Source: Solirubrobacterales bacterium (GTDB lineage: Bacteria > Actinomycetota > Thermoleophilia > Solirubrobacterales > 70-9). Taken from it: 64,000 nucleotides of DNA. The DNA is taken from positions 1-64,000 of the forward strand of contig JAGQUR010000025.1 in NCBI GenBank assembly GCA_020438395.1, written 5' to 3'. Positions 15,221-23,301 of this stretch are shown one piece after another. Numbering within the stretch: position 1 is the first letter of the stretch; every line of letters starts with the position of its first letter. The notes under the pieces are model-generated. The model had not been told where the DNA came from. It saw nothing but the letters and a program-made list of their open reading frames with translations, and did no database searches. The position numbers and the translations under genes were made by a program.

Positions 15221-16599
15221 GCGGCACGATCGTCCGCGGCGCCTGGGCCCTGACCATGGGGCCGGGGGGCGCGATCCGCGAAGGCGCGGTCGCCTTCGAC
15301 GGAGACGGCAGGATCACCGCTGTCGGAAAGGCGGTGGAGCTTGCGGCGGCGGATCCCGGGGCGACCGTGGTCGGTGACGGCAACGGCATCGTCCTGCCCG
15401 GATTCGTGAACGCCCACACCCACCTGACCGAGGGCCTGATCACCGGGATGGGTGAGACGGCAGTCCTCTGGGAATGGTTCGAGCGGGTCGTGAACCCCTC
15501 CGGAATCAACATCACCAGGGACCAGGTCGAGCTCGGTACCCGTCTGAAGGCGGTCGAGATGCTCGAATCCGGCATCACCACGGTCAATGACATGTGCTGC
15601 CACCGGAACATCGGGTCGCTGGCCTCGCTCGGCGCGGTCGACGGCCTCTCGGCCATGGGCATGCGTGGCGTGGTCTGCTTCGGGGCCGAGGACATGTACG
15701 ACGGGGCACCGGCCGCCGATGAGTTCATGGCCGAGCACGAGGCGCTGGCCGACCGGATCTCCTCCGAAGACATGATCGACTTCCGGATCGGGGTCGGCAC
15801 CGTGCTCGGCATGAGTGACGAACTCTTCAAGCGGACGATCGAGGCCGCGGCGGCCAACGACTGGGCGATCCATACCCATCTCGCCGAGGTGCGGGAGGAG
15901 ATCACCGAGTCGACCCTGCTCCACGGTGGCTCGACCATCCAGCATGCCGACCGGGCCGGGATGCTCGACCACGAAGTGATTGCCGGCCATTGCATCTGGT
16001 GTTCGGAGAATGACATCGGCCTGCTCGCATCCAGTGACGTGGCGGTCGCGCACAACCCGGTCGCGAACATGATTCTCGCCTCCGGGGTCTGCCCGGTCCC
16101 GCGTCTGCTCCGCGAAGGCATCCGGATCGGGATCGGCACCGACGGCGCCGCCAGCAACGATTCCCAGGACATGTTCGGCGCAATCAAGTCGGCCGCCCTG
16201 TTGCAGAAGGTCCACCATCTGCAGGCGGTTTCGATGACCGCGCCACAGGTGATGGAGATGGCGACCATCGGCGGGGCAAAGGCCCTCGGAATGGAACATG
16301 AGATCGGCAGCCTCGAGCCGGGAAAGCGGGCCGACGTGGTCCTGCTTGACGGCAACGGCCCGGAACTGGCCGTGCTTCACGATCCCTTCCAGCAGATCGT
16401 CTATGGCGCTACTCCGCGCAGCGTCTCCGAAGTCTGGGTCGACGGAGAGCTCCGGGTGACCGGGGCCCAGACCGTCGGCGTGGACCGTTCGGCACTTGCC
16501 GCCGAGGCCCGGGAGTCTGCCCGGGACCTGGCGATTCGCGGTGACATGAAGGGCGAGTCGGCCTACGCCGGCCCCCTGGATTTCGAAGAAGGGAAGTAA
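15217..16599 (+). CDS. TrzA/SsnA-type amidohydrolase (deaminase or dechlorinase family)
   Basis: 460 residues. Mononuclear-metal amidohydrolase with every expected residue: NAHTHL near residue 65, IHTHLAEV with the catalytic Glu, AGHC, and GTDGAASND with the catalytic Asp; the C-terminal strand domain ends the protein (PGKRADVVLLDG). The family removes amino or other leaving groups from heteroaromatic rings (guanine, 8-oxoguanine, S-adenosylhomocysteine, cytosine-like and triazine compounds). Subfamily is unclear. It may begin the pathway by deaminating the imported ring, before the hydantoinase-like and enamidase-like steps (inference). Confidence 0.87.
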   Translation: MSGTIVRGAWALTMGPGGAIREGAVAFDGDGRITAVGKAVELAAADPGATVVGDGNGIVLPGFVNAHTHLTEGLITGMGETAVLWEWFERVVNPSGINITRDQVELGTRLKAVEMLESGITTVNDMCCHRNIGSLASLGAVDGLSAMGMRGVVCFGAEDMYDGAPAADEFMAEHEALADRISSEDMIDFRIGVGTVLGMSDELFKRTIEAAAANDWAIHTHLAEVREEITESTLLHGGSTIQHADRAGMLDHEVIAGHCIWCSENDIGLLASSDVAVAHNPVANMILASGVCPVPRLLREGIRIGIGTDGAASNDSQDMFGAIKSAALLQKVHHLQAVSMTAPQVMEMATIGGAKALGMEHEIGSLEPGKRADVVLLDGNGPELAVLHDPFQQIVYGATPRSVSEVWVDGELRVTGAQTVGVDRSALAAEARESARDLAIRGDMKGESAYAGPLDFEEGK

Positions 16600-16602
16600 A
16601 GG

Positions 16603-18237
16603 GTGTCGGAAACCAGTGACGTCGTCCTGATCGGGGCCGGCCATAACGGGCTGGTCTGTGGCTCCTACCTTGCCCGGGCCGGTCTCTCGGTGACGGTGCT
16701 CGAGTCCTCCCACTCTCCCGGAGGCTGCATCTATACCGAGGAGCAGCCTTCCGGAAACCGCCTCGAGCTTGGCGCCTACGAGCACGGCGGCATTCGCGGG
16801 AGCGGGGTGGCGGAGGAGCTCGAACTGGAGTCAAAGTACGGGCTGAGCTTCCACGAACGCGACGAGTTTCTCTTCGCCCCATGTGACGACGGAACCGGCC
16901 TGCCATTCTGGAATTCGCTCGACCGCACGGTTGACGCACTGGCCGACCTGCTCGGCCGCGAGGAAGCCGAGCGTTACCGGGCCTTCTCGAAGTGGTCCGC
17001 AGCGGCAATGGGCGTGCTCGGCCAGACCGAGAACGGGCCGCCGCCAAGCATCCGCTCGCTCGCGTCCCTGGCCGACCTGACCCTTGGCGCGGAAGGGGCA
17101 CGGCTGATGCAGGCCCTGTTCGCGCCGGCCACTGCGGTCACCGAAGCGGCACTCGGGGACGATCGCCTGCGCGGCCCGCTCGACCACTGGGCTGCCCATT
17201 CCCAGCAGCCGCCGCAGGCCCCAGGCACCGGCGCAGGGGCCCTTTTCCTCGCCGCCTCTCATGGTTCACCGGCCAGTCGTCCGGCCGGCGGCTCGGTTGG
17301 CACGATCAATGCCCTGGTCAGTTGCCTGGAGGACGCCGGGGGAAAGCTGGTCTGCGATGCCCCGGCCGAGAAAGTCGAGACGAACGGCGGCCGGGCCACC
17401 GCGGTGATCGCCGCCGGCCAGAGATACGAGGCAGGCAAGGCAGTCGTTTCCGCTATCGATGCCCGAAGGCTTTTCCTGGGCCTGATGGACGAGAGCCAGT
17501 TGCCGGCGCCGCTTCTCGCAGAGGTTCGCCGAATCCACTTCAGCCAGCACAACGTCTCGGAGCTCAAGGTCGACGCGGTGATTGCGGAGGTGCCGAAGGT
17601 CAACGGTCCGGAGGGCATGGAGAAGGCCTTCATGCTTTCTGCGAACACCGGTACCGACATCGCGAAGGCCTTCGCGAGCCTCGGTCTCGGCCAGTTGCCC
17701 GAGCGACCGCCGGTGATGATCGCCTTCCCCTCGACCCTCGAGTCCGGATGGGCCCCGGAGGGACAGGGCGTGGTCTGGCTCTCGACATTTGTGCCCTGGA
17801 CCCCGGAGCGGGGGCAGTGGGACGAGGCCCTGCTGGAAGAGGCGTCGGAGCTGACCTGGAAGACGGCCGAAAAGGCGCTCGGCTGGCAGATGACCCCGGT
17901 CGAGAAGAAGATGACCGGTCCGCTCGAATGGGTGGAGCGCCACGGCAACCCCGGGGCCAATCCGAATCACATCGAGATGAGCATCGACCAGCTGATGGCG
18001 ATGCGGCCATCGGTGAACCTTTCCGGCTATTCGACTCCGATCGGGTCTCTCTACCTGACCGGGGCGGGCACCCACCCAGGTGGCGGTATCACCGGAATGC
18101 CGGGAAGGAACGCGGCCGGAGTGATCCTCGCGGAATTGGGTCTCGCGAAGCGGACCCGGGGCGGAAAACTCAAAGCGCAGGCGGCGCTCCTGAAGGATGC
18201 CCTCCGGGCCACGAGAGAATTGAGGAAGAACGCATGA
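16603..18237 (+). CDS. FAD-dependent oxidoreductase, phytoene-desaturase-like
   Basis: 544 residues from GTG 16603. N-terminal dinucleotide motif GAGHNGLVCGSYLARAG, then VTVLESSHSPGGCIYTEE, and a C-terminal FAD-contact region (YLTGAGTHPGGGITGMPGRNAAG) mark the CrtI/phytoene-desaturase-like flavoproteins. There are no carotenoid genes nearby. In this operon it may oxidise or desaturate the ring or an intermediate. It overlaps the methyltransferase gene as ATGA (18234-18237). Confidence 0.85.
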   Translation: MSETSDVVLIGAGHNGLVCGSYLARAGLSVTVLESSHSPGGCIYTEEQPSGNRLELGAYEHGGIRGSGVAEELELESKYGLSFHERDEFLFAPCDDGTGLPFWNSLDRTVDALADLLGREEAERYRAFSKWSAAAMGVLGQTENGPPPSIRSLASLADLTLGAEGARLMQALFAPATAVTEAALGDDRLRGPLDHWAAHSQQPPQAPGTGAGALFLAASHGSPASRPAGGSVGTINALVSCLEDAGGKLVCDAPAEKVETNGGRATAVIAAGQRYEAGKAVVSAIDARRLFLGLMDESQLPAPLLAEVRRIHFSQHNVSELKVDAVIAEVPKVNGPEGMEKAFMLSANTGTDIAKAFASLGLGQLPERPPVMIAFPSTLESGWAPEGQGVVWLSTFVPWTPERGQWDEALLEEASELTWKTAEKALGWQMTPVEKKMTGPLEWVERHGNPGANPNHIEMSIDQLMAMRPSVNLSGYSTPIGSLYLTGAGTHPGGGITGMPGRNAAGVILAELGLAKRTRGGKLKAQAALLKDALRATRELRKNA

Positions 18238-19241
18238 GTGAAGACCGGACCAACGGTGGCACAGGCGACGCCTACTCGGTCGCCGACCAGATCACCTCCT
18301 ACCAGCAGTCGGCCCTGATCGGAACTGCGGTTGAAGTCGGTCTTCCGGCCGTGCTCTACGGGTCTCCGAAGACCCTCGACGAGCTGACCGGGGCCCTTGG
18401 CACCGATCCGCGCGGAACCATGGGCCTGCTTTCCGGTCTGGTCACCTTCGGCCTGGTCGAACGGGACGGCGACCGGTTTTCCCTGACCGCCGACGGGGAA
18501 CTGCTGGCCGACGACCACCCCGATTCGATCGCAATGATCGCCCGGAAGGAATGGTTCTTCTACAAGCTCTGGGCGAACATGCCCGAGGCGGTCCGGACCG
18601 GTCACACCCAGACCCGGGCCTGGCGCGATCGCCTGGAGAATGACCCCGAGCAGGCCCATGACTTCCTGAGGGCGCTGGATGACCTCTGCCGGCTCTACGG
18701 CGGCGACCTTCCCGGGCTGGCGGACCTCGAGTCGGGCGGTCGCCTGCTCGATGTCGGCGGCGGGGCCGGTTCCCATTCGGCCAACCTGCTCGCCGCGGTC
18801 GACGGTCTCGAGGCCACGGTGCTCGACCTGCCTGGGGCGGAGCCGGTCCTGAGGGAACGCCACCCGGAACTCTCCTTCGTGGAGGGAGACATCGACCAGC
18901 CCCGCTTCGGCCGGCCCGAAGGGGAGGAGTGGGATTACGTCCTCGTATCCAACATCCTCCACGACCATCCGGCCGGGGAAAACGAACGGATCGTCAGGGA
19001 AGCAGCTGGTCTGCTCGCCCCCGGAGGCTCGCTGGTCATCTACGAATGGGTGATCGACGAGGGCCGCACCTCACCGGCCGGCGTCGCTTCGTTCACCCCG
19101 ATGATGGTGATCGAAAACGAAGGCGGCTACACCTGGACCGAAGCCGAAATCGGCGGGTGGATCAGGTCAGCAGGTCTGGAGCCCCGGCCGATAAGCCAGG
19201 GCCCCGGACCCATCGCAGTAATCAGGGCCGAGCGCGCCTAG
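18234..19241 (+). CDS. SAM-dependent O-methyltransferase, hydroxyindole/caffeate type
   Basis: 335 residues. ATG 18234 is coupled to the upstream stop (ATGA), with GAGGAAG at 18222-18228. The N-terminal dimerisation winged helix (about 10-100; AVEVGLPAVLYGSPKTLDELT) precedes the catalytic domain with the SAM loop LLDVGGGAGSHS, the acidic EATVLDLPGAEPVL strand and the catalytic-type His in VSNILHDHP. Relatives methylate hydroxyls on aromatic rings. It is the last gene of the operon. An O-methyltransferase is unexpected in a purely degradative route, so it may detoxify an intermediate or the operon may instead make or modify a compound. The stop overlaps the convergent gene at CTAG. Confidence 0.87.
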   Translation: MSEDRTNGGTGDAYSVADQITSYQQSALIGTAVEVGLPAVLYGSPKTLDELTGALGTDPRGTMGLLSGLVTFGLVERDGDRFSLTADGELLADDHPDSIAMIARKEWFFYKLWANMPEAVRTGHTQTRAWRDRLENDPEQAHDFLRALDDLCRLYGGDLPGLADLESGGRLLDVGGGAGSHSANLLAAVDGLEATVLDLPGAEPVLRERHPELSFVEGDIDQPRFGRPEGEEWDYVLVSNILHDHPAGENERIVREAAGLLAPGGSLVIYEWVIDEGRTSPAGVASFTPMMVIENEGGYTWTEAEIGGWIRSAGLEPRPISQGPGPIAVIRAERA

Positions 19242-20179
19242 GCGTGCTGTACGCGGAAGGCCACTCCGCCCTTGCCGGTGTTGAACTTGGCCTTGGCCAC
19301 GTTCAGGCGCCACGGACGCGGCAGCCTGCCGTCGGTCCGGTTCAGGAACTGGCGGAAGTAGTTTGAAGCGCTGCTGCAGCTGAGACCGTTGACCACGTAG
19401 ACGTAGTAGGGCCCCTTTCGCAGGTAGAGCGCACCGATGCGGTCGTTGTTCAGGACCCGGAAGGTCGCGGGGCAGCGGACGTAGGTGTGCTTGTTCGGCC
19501 TCGGCGCGGGCCCGTAGGCCTTGTTCACCTTGAAGCCGATCCGGCCGTGCTTGCTGTTGTAGAAGATGCCCATCAGCGGATTCAGCTTCCACGGGTAGGG
19601 GAGGCGGCCGTCGAAATCGAGCAGGAACTCCTTGAAGCGCTTGAATGCCTGGACGCAGGTGATCTTCTTCGGGTCGATCAGGGTGATGCGGTACTGGCCC
19701 CGCGGCACCTTGAAGCTGCCGATCGAGTCGCCCCGGACCACCGTGAAGTAAGCCGGGCATGAACGACCGGAATTGCCTCCGCCGCCGCCACTCTTCTTGG
19801 CCGGGGTGGCGGTGAAGCCCTTGTCCGTGTTGCCGGCCCGGAAGACCCGCTTGTTGCCGCTCAGGTACACCCGCCACGGGCTGCGGAGCCGGCCGTCCCA
19901 GTCCTGGAGAAACTCCTGGAAAAGCTTCGTCGAGCCTGCACAGCTGAGCTTGTTGCCGTTCAGCAGGGTGACGTTGTAATAGCCGGCCGGGAAGGAAACC
20001 TTGCCGATGCGGTCGTTGTTCAGGACCCGGAACTGCGGGCACTTGACCTGCGCCGCCTGTGCCTTGTCGGGGCTGCCCCCGACCACCAGCACCACGAGGG
20101 CCAGCAGGGCCAGAACTCCGGCGAGGGAGAACTTGGCGTATCGACGGGTCAGATTCGCGTAATTCCGGGTATCGGGCAT
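19238..20179 (-). CDS. Secreted protein with three copies of an unknown domain
   Basis: 313 residues. A transmembrane/signal segment at about 17-42 ends in AQAA. The mature part holds three similar units of about 80-90 residues (about 46-120, 138-215, 235-311). Each opens with C-P-x-F-x-V-x-x-x-D-x-I-G, has a Y-x-V/I-x-L strand and a mid-unit Cys, and ends with F-x-x-F-L-x-x-x-D-G-R-L-x-x-P-W. The two Cys per unit probably pair. A Gly/Ser linker (SGGGGGNSG) separates units one and two. I know no named domain with this pattern. Convergent with the catabolic operon: the two stop codons share CTAG at 19238-19241. Confidence 0.65.
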   Translation of the reverse strand: MPDTRNYANLTRRYAKFSLAGVLALLALVVLVVGGSPDKAQAAQVKCPQFRVLNNDRIGKVSFPAGYYNVTLLNGNKLSCAGSTKLFQEFLQDWDGRLRSPWRVYLSGNKRVFRAGNTDKGFTATPAKKSGGGGGNSGRSCPAYFTVVRGDSIGSFKVPRGQYRITLIDPKKITCVQAFKRFKEFLLDFDGRLPYPWKLNPLMGIFYNSKHGRIGFKVNKAYGPAPRPNKHTYVRCPATFRVLNNDRIGALYLRKGPYYVYVVNGLSCSSASNYFRQFLNRTDGRLPRPWRLNVAKAKFNTGKGGVAFRVQHA

Positions 20180-20240
20180 GTCCTCAAAACCCTACCCGGA
20201 CGGTCAAGTTCCGGTGTGGCCTGTCTGCGAATCTTCCGGT

Positions 20241-21995
20241 ATGGCGCTGTTGATCCTTTTCGGGTTCATCGCCGGGGCCGCTACCGCGGTCTCGCCCTGC
20301 GTGCTGCCGGTTCTCCCGGTGGCGCTTTCCGCCGGCGCCACCGGTGGCAGGCGTCGTCCGGCCGGGATCGTGGCCGGGCTGACCGCCTCGTTCACCTTCG
20401 CCACGGTGGCCCTCGTCTATTTGATCGATGCGCTGGGCCTGCCCGATGACCTGATCCGCAACCTGGCGATCGCCGTTCTGATCGGCTTCGGCCTCGTCCT
20501 GCTGCTGCCGGCCGTTTCTTCCAGGCTGGAAGGCTGGCTCAGTCGCTTCACTGCCAGGTTCACCCCGAAGACGGAAGCGGACGGTTTCTGGTCAGGCACC
20601 CTGGTGGGAGCCAGCCTCGGCCTGGTCTATGCGCCCTGCGCCGGGCCGATCCTGGCCGGGGTCATCACGGTCTCCGCTTCCCAGTCGTTCACCGTAGACC
20701 GGCTGGCGATCGCCTTCGCCTACGCGCTCGGTTCGGGGCTGGTCCTCTACCTGCTGATGCTGGGCGGCCGCCGATTGATCGCCCCGCTGAGCCGCAGGGT
20801 TGGTTGGCTTCAGGCGGCGACGGGAATCGTGATGATCGTCTTCGGTATCGGGATGGCGGCGCAGTGGGACCTGAAGTTCCAGAACTGGATTGCCGACGAC
20901 CTGCCGGCAGTGCTGGTCAACCCCACGAAGGATCTCGAGTCCAGCGACGCCTCGATTTCGCGCCTGGCCGACCTGCGGGCTGGTCATACGACGAAGTCGG
21001 CTGAGCAGATAGCGGCCGGCGCTGCCGCGGTTCAGAGCGAGGCGAGGGCGGCGTCAGATCTCCCGGTGATCGGCCGGGCTCCGGAGTTCCAGGGCACCCA
21101 GCAGTGGTTCAACACCCCCGGTGACCGGCCGCTGACCATGGCCGGTCTGCGCGGCCGGGTGGTTCTGATCGACTTCTGGACCTACACCTGCATCAACTGC
21201 ATCCGGACCCAGCCGTGGCTGAACGCGATGAACGAGCGCTACGGAGACCGGGGGCTCACCATCGTCGGAGTTCACACCCCGGAGTTCCCCTTCGAAAAGG
21301 ACGCCGGCAACGTCGAGGATGCGATCAAGCGGGCTGGCATCGAGTACCCGGTGGCCCAGGACAACGACTACACGGTCTGGAATTCCTACGGCAATCAGTA
21401 TTGGCCAGCCGAGTATTTCGTCGATGCCGACGGCAACATCCGCTACGCCCATTTCGGGGAAGGGGATTACGGCCACAAGGAAGAGGTGATCCGCGAGTTG
21501 CTCGCCGAGGCGGGGGAGAACCCGGGGGCCGGGAAGACCGGAGCGACCGGCATGAAGGCGGCCCACGTTCTGCTGACCCCGGAGAGCTACCTGGGCTCGG
21601 CCCGGGCCGACCGGTTCGAGAACGGGTACATCCTGCCGGGAGTCCACGACTTCGGCCCGCTGAAGGAGCCGAGACTCGACTGGCTGGCCTACGGCGGCAA
21701 GTGGAGCATTGGCCCGGAGAAGGCGAGATCGGACGGGGGTGAGATTGCCGTGCATTTCCGGGCCAAGCGGGTCTACCTGGTGCTCTCCTCACCCGGCAGG
21801 TCCCGCACCGCCGGCATCGAACTCGACGGCAAGCCGGTCAACGCCACGGCCGCCGGTGGAGACGTCAAGGGTGGCGAGGTGAAGGTAACCGGCGAGCGGC
21901 TCTACTCCTTGATCGATCTGCCGGAACCCGGCCGGCATCTGCTGACCGTGAGCCCCGAGTCGGGGATCCGCGGTTTCGCCTTCACCTTCGGTTGA
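20241..21995 (+). CDS. DipZ-type CcdA-thioredoxin fusion protein
   Basis: 584 residues. ATG 20241 places the first membrane helix at the N-terminus. Residues about 1-215 are a CcdA-like six-helix electron carrier with VSPCVLP and YAPCAGP cysteines. Residues about 285-425 are an extracytoplasmic thioredoxin/TlpA domain with CINC in DFWTYTCINCIRTQPW, and residues about 430-584 form a C-terminal beta domain as in mycobacterial DipZ. It moves reducing power from the cytoplasm to exported proteins and may support cytochrome maturation. Divergent from the three-repeat Cys-rich secreted protein at 19238, a plausible client of thiol-redox control. Confidence 0.9.
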   Translation: MALLILFGFIAGAATAVSPCVLPVLPVALSAGATGGRRRPAGIVAGLTASFTFATVALVYLIDALGLPDDLIRNLAIAVLIGFGLVLLLPAVSSRLEGWLSRFTARFTPKTEADGFWSGTLVGASLGLVYAPCAGPILAGVITVSASQSFTVDRLAIAFAYALGSGLVLYLLMLGGRRLIAPLSRRVGWLQAATGIVMIVFGIGMAAQWDLKFQNWIADDLPAVLVNPTKDLESSDASISRLADLRAGHTTKSAEQIAAGAAAVQSEARAASDLPVIGRAPEFQGTQQWFNTPGDRPLTMAGLRGRVVLIDFWTYTCINCIRTQPWLNAMNERYGDRGLTIVGVHTPEFPFEKDAGNVEDAIKRAGIEYPVAQDNDYTVWNSYGNQYWPAEYFVDADGNIRYAHFGEGDYGHKEEVIRELLAEAGENPGAGKTGATGMKAAHVLLTPESYLGSARADRFENGYILPGVHDFGPLKEPRLDWLAYGGKWSIGPEKARSDGGEIAVHFRAKRVYLVLSSPGRSRTAGIELDGKPVNATAAGGDVKGGEVKVTGERLYSLIDLPEPGRHLLTVSPESGIRGFAFTFG

Positions 21996-22022
21996 GCCGG
22001 TCGCAGTTACCCCGGCGATTGC

Positions 22023-22334
22023 TCAGTCGGCGGTGATCGATTCGAGCACGTCAAAGGACCAGATTTCGCTGGAGGTGCCGACTGGTCCCTGTTCGCGGTG
22101 CTGGGAATGGCCGGCGGCGAAATCTGGACTGTTGAGCCACGCCCTGAAGTCGTCCTCGGATCGCCAGCGGGTGACCACCAGGCAGACTTCGCGCTCGTCG
22201 TTGGGGCGGAGCAGGTCGAAGGACTCGAAGCCTTCCGCTTCCTCGACCTTGCCGGCGCGGGAGGCAAAGCGCTCGGCGAATTCGTCGAATCGCTCGCTGG
22301 GGACTGTTATTGCGTTGATCTTGACGATGCTCAT
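22023..22334 (-). CDS. MhuD/IsdG-like heme-degrading monooxygenase
   Basis: 103 residues, the usual size. The start MSIVKINAI matches the MhuD-type opening, with Asn7; Trp66 lies in [10 protein letters not shown], and His76 in FAAGHSQH is the likely axial heme ligand. These correspond by position to the Asn, Trp and His that MhuD/IsdG proteins use to degrade heme and release iron. Family also includes antibiotic-biosynthesis-monooxygenase-like proteins, but the triad favours heme oxygenase. Small cytoplasmic dimer expected. Convergent with dipZ, 27 bases between stops. Confidence 0.8.
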   Translation of the reverse strand: MSIVKINAITVPSERFDEFAERFASRAGKVEEAEGFESFDLLRPNDEREVCLVVTRWRSEDDFRAWLNSPDFAAGHSQHREQGPVGTSSEIWSFDVLESITAD

Positions 22335-22437
22335 AACTCGATCCTACGGAGGCGCGAGAATCGAGCCACGCCGGCGGAAGAACGCGATCAGGTTCTGACC
22401 CATACAATGCCCGTCCGGGGTTTACCCCCAGCGTCCC

Positions 22438-22511
22438 GCGCCCGTAGCTCAGCTGGATAGAGCGTTGGTCTACGAAACCAAAGGTCACAGGTTCGAATCC
22501 TGTCGGGCGCG
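22438..22511 (+). tRNA. tRNA-Arg(ACG)
   Basis: A full cloverleaf can be drawn: 7-bp acceptor GCGCCCG/CGGGCGC, D-stem GCTC/GAGC, anticodon stem TTGGT/ACCAA with loop CTACGAA (anticodon ACG, 22472-22474), variable loop AGGTC, T-stem ACAGG/CCTGT with loop TTCGAAT, discriminator G. The 3' CCA is not encoded. ACG is the arginine anticodon normally edited to ICG. Confidence 0.97.
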
Positions 22512-22553
22512 TTCGTCTCGTGGCTTGGTTCCTGCGACGGAGTCATGTCGCAA

Positions 22554-22600
22554 TTGCTGGTTTCGGCCTGATCTGTACAAATAGATCATCAAACTGTACA
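22554..22600 (+). promoter_or_regulatory. Toxin-antitoxin promoter with twin TGTACA operator sites
   Basis: TTGCTG (22554-22559) and TACAAA (22576-22581) form a candidate promoter with 16-base spacing. CTGTACAAAT and CTGTACAATT place two TGTACA palindromes at 22574-22579 and 22595-22600, exactly 21 bases apart (two helical turns), the first overlapping the -10. The antitoxin ATG is 9 bases further. This is the expected layout for autorepression by the antitoxin-toxin complex. Confidence 0.6.
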
Positions 22601-22608
22601 ATTCTCTC

Positions 22609-22857
22609 ATGTCCACTTTCAGCATCAGCAAGGCAAGGGAGTCTCTCTCGGACGCGGTCGAGCTATCCCGGACCGAAGCCGTTTTTCTCGAGCGGCACGG
22701 CAAGAAGGCTGCGGTCATGGTCAGTCCCGAGCGCTACGAGGAGATGATGGAGGCGCTCGAGGAGATCGAAGACGTTGCTGCCTTCGATCAGGCGATGGCC
22801 GAAGAAGGCCCGAACATCCCGTGGGATGAAGCCAAAGCCGACCTGGGCTGGGATTGA
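22609..22857 (+). CDS. Type II antitoxin, Phd/YefM family
   Basis: 82 residues. The N-terminal MSTFSISKARESLSDAVEL and EAVFLERHGKKAAVMVSPERYEEMME follow the Phd/YefM DNA-binding fold; the acidic tail (ALEEIEDVAAFDQAMAEEGPNIPWDE) would wrap and neutralise the toxin. Paired with the RelE-type gene, whose TTG start overlaps this stop (TTGA, 22854-22857). Probably represses its own promoter through the TGTACA pair. Confidence 0.88.
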   Translation: MSTFSISKARESLSDAVELSRTEAVFLERHGKKAAVMVSPERYEEMMEALEEIEDVAAFDQAMAEEGPNIPWDEAKADLGWD

Positions 22858-23114
22858 ATCGTTACCGGATAGAACTGCGCCCGGCCGCACTTCGATCCCT
22901 ACGAAAGCTTGATCCGCAGATCAGAGGAAGAGTCCAGGGAGCCATCGCCCTCCTAGCCGACGACCCCCGGCCGCCGAGCGCGAAGAAGCTGAAAGGACGT
23001 GAAGCCTTCCGGGTCCGAGTGGGTGACTATCGGGTGATCTACACCGTTGAAGACGATGTACTTCTCGTTGTCGTGGTCACGCTTGGTCACCGGCGAGATG
23101 TCTACGAGCGGTAG
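22854..23114 (+). CDS. Type II toxin, RelE/ParE family
   Basis: 86 residues, usual size. TTG 22854 overlaps the antitoxin stop and gives the natural N-terminus NRYRIELRPAALRSLRKLD. The C-terminal half has GREAFRVRVGDYRVIYTVEDD and VVTLGHRRDVYER, the RelE pattern with the basic and aromatic residues (Arg, Tyr, terminal His-Arg-Arg...Tyr) used for ribosome-dependent mRNA cleavage. ParE-like gyrase action is the alternative. Confidence 0.88.
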   Translation: MNRYRIELRPAALRSLRKLDPQIRGRVQGAIALLADDPRPPSAKKLKGREAFRVRVGDYRVIYTVEDDVLLVVVVTLGHRRDVYER

Positions 23115-23285
23115 CGGCGGGACCGCGGGCAAACAAGCAACCATCACGCTTCCTGGCCCACGGGACCCGGCCCTTGCCGGAGGTTGCGCGTTGTGGAGAC
23201 GACCACCGCCTTGGACGTGCGGGGACTTACGGTCTGACCACCACGCTCTCCGGCCAGAACGGATTCGTCCCATGACGTCTGCTAC

Positions 23286-23301
23286 ATTAGGTATCCCTAA
23301 T
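23286..23301. promoter_or_regulatory. Inverted repeat ATTAGG-TATC-CCTAAT upstream of the SBBP gene
   Basis: Six-base arms ATTAGG/CCTAAT with a 4-base spacer, in an otherwise featureless 275-base gap (23115-23389), 88 bases before the SBBP start. It stands out as AT-rich in GC-rich DNA. It shares TTAGG/CCTAA half-sites with DtxR/IdeR boxes, but the spacing is wrong. Unknown regulator. Confidence 0.35.

Noticed and set aside
7061-19241. Nicotinate, creatinine or reductive pyrimidine pathway as an exact identity for the cluster
   Set aside because: Each explains only one or two genes; key enzymes of each route (nicotinate dehydrogenase, creatininase-type or dihydropyrimidine dehydrogenase) are absent from the window.
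22511-22608. Attachment site or integrase trace next to tRNA-Arg
   Set aside because: No repeated tRNA 3' end and no integrase or transposase gene is seen nearby.
23286-23301. IdeR/DtxR-like iron box upstream of the SBBP gene
   Set aside because: The half-sites match but the spacer is 4 bases and the site is too short; the neighbouring gene has no clear iron role.
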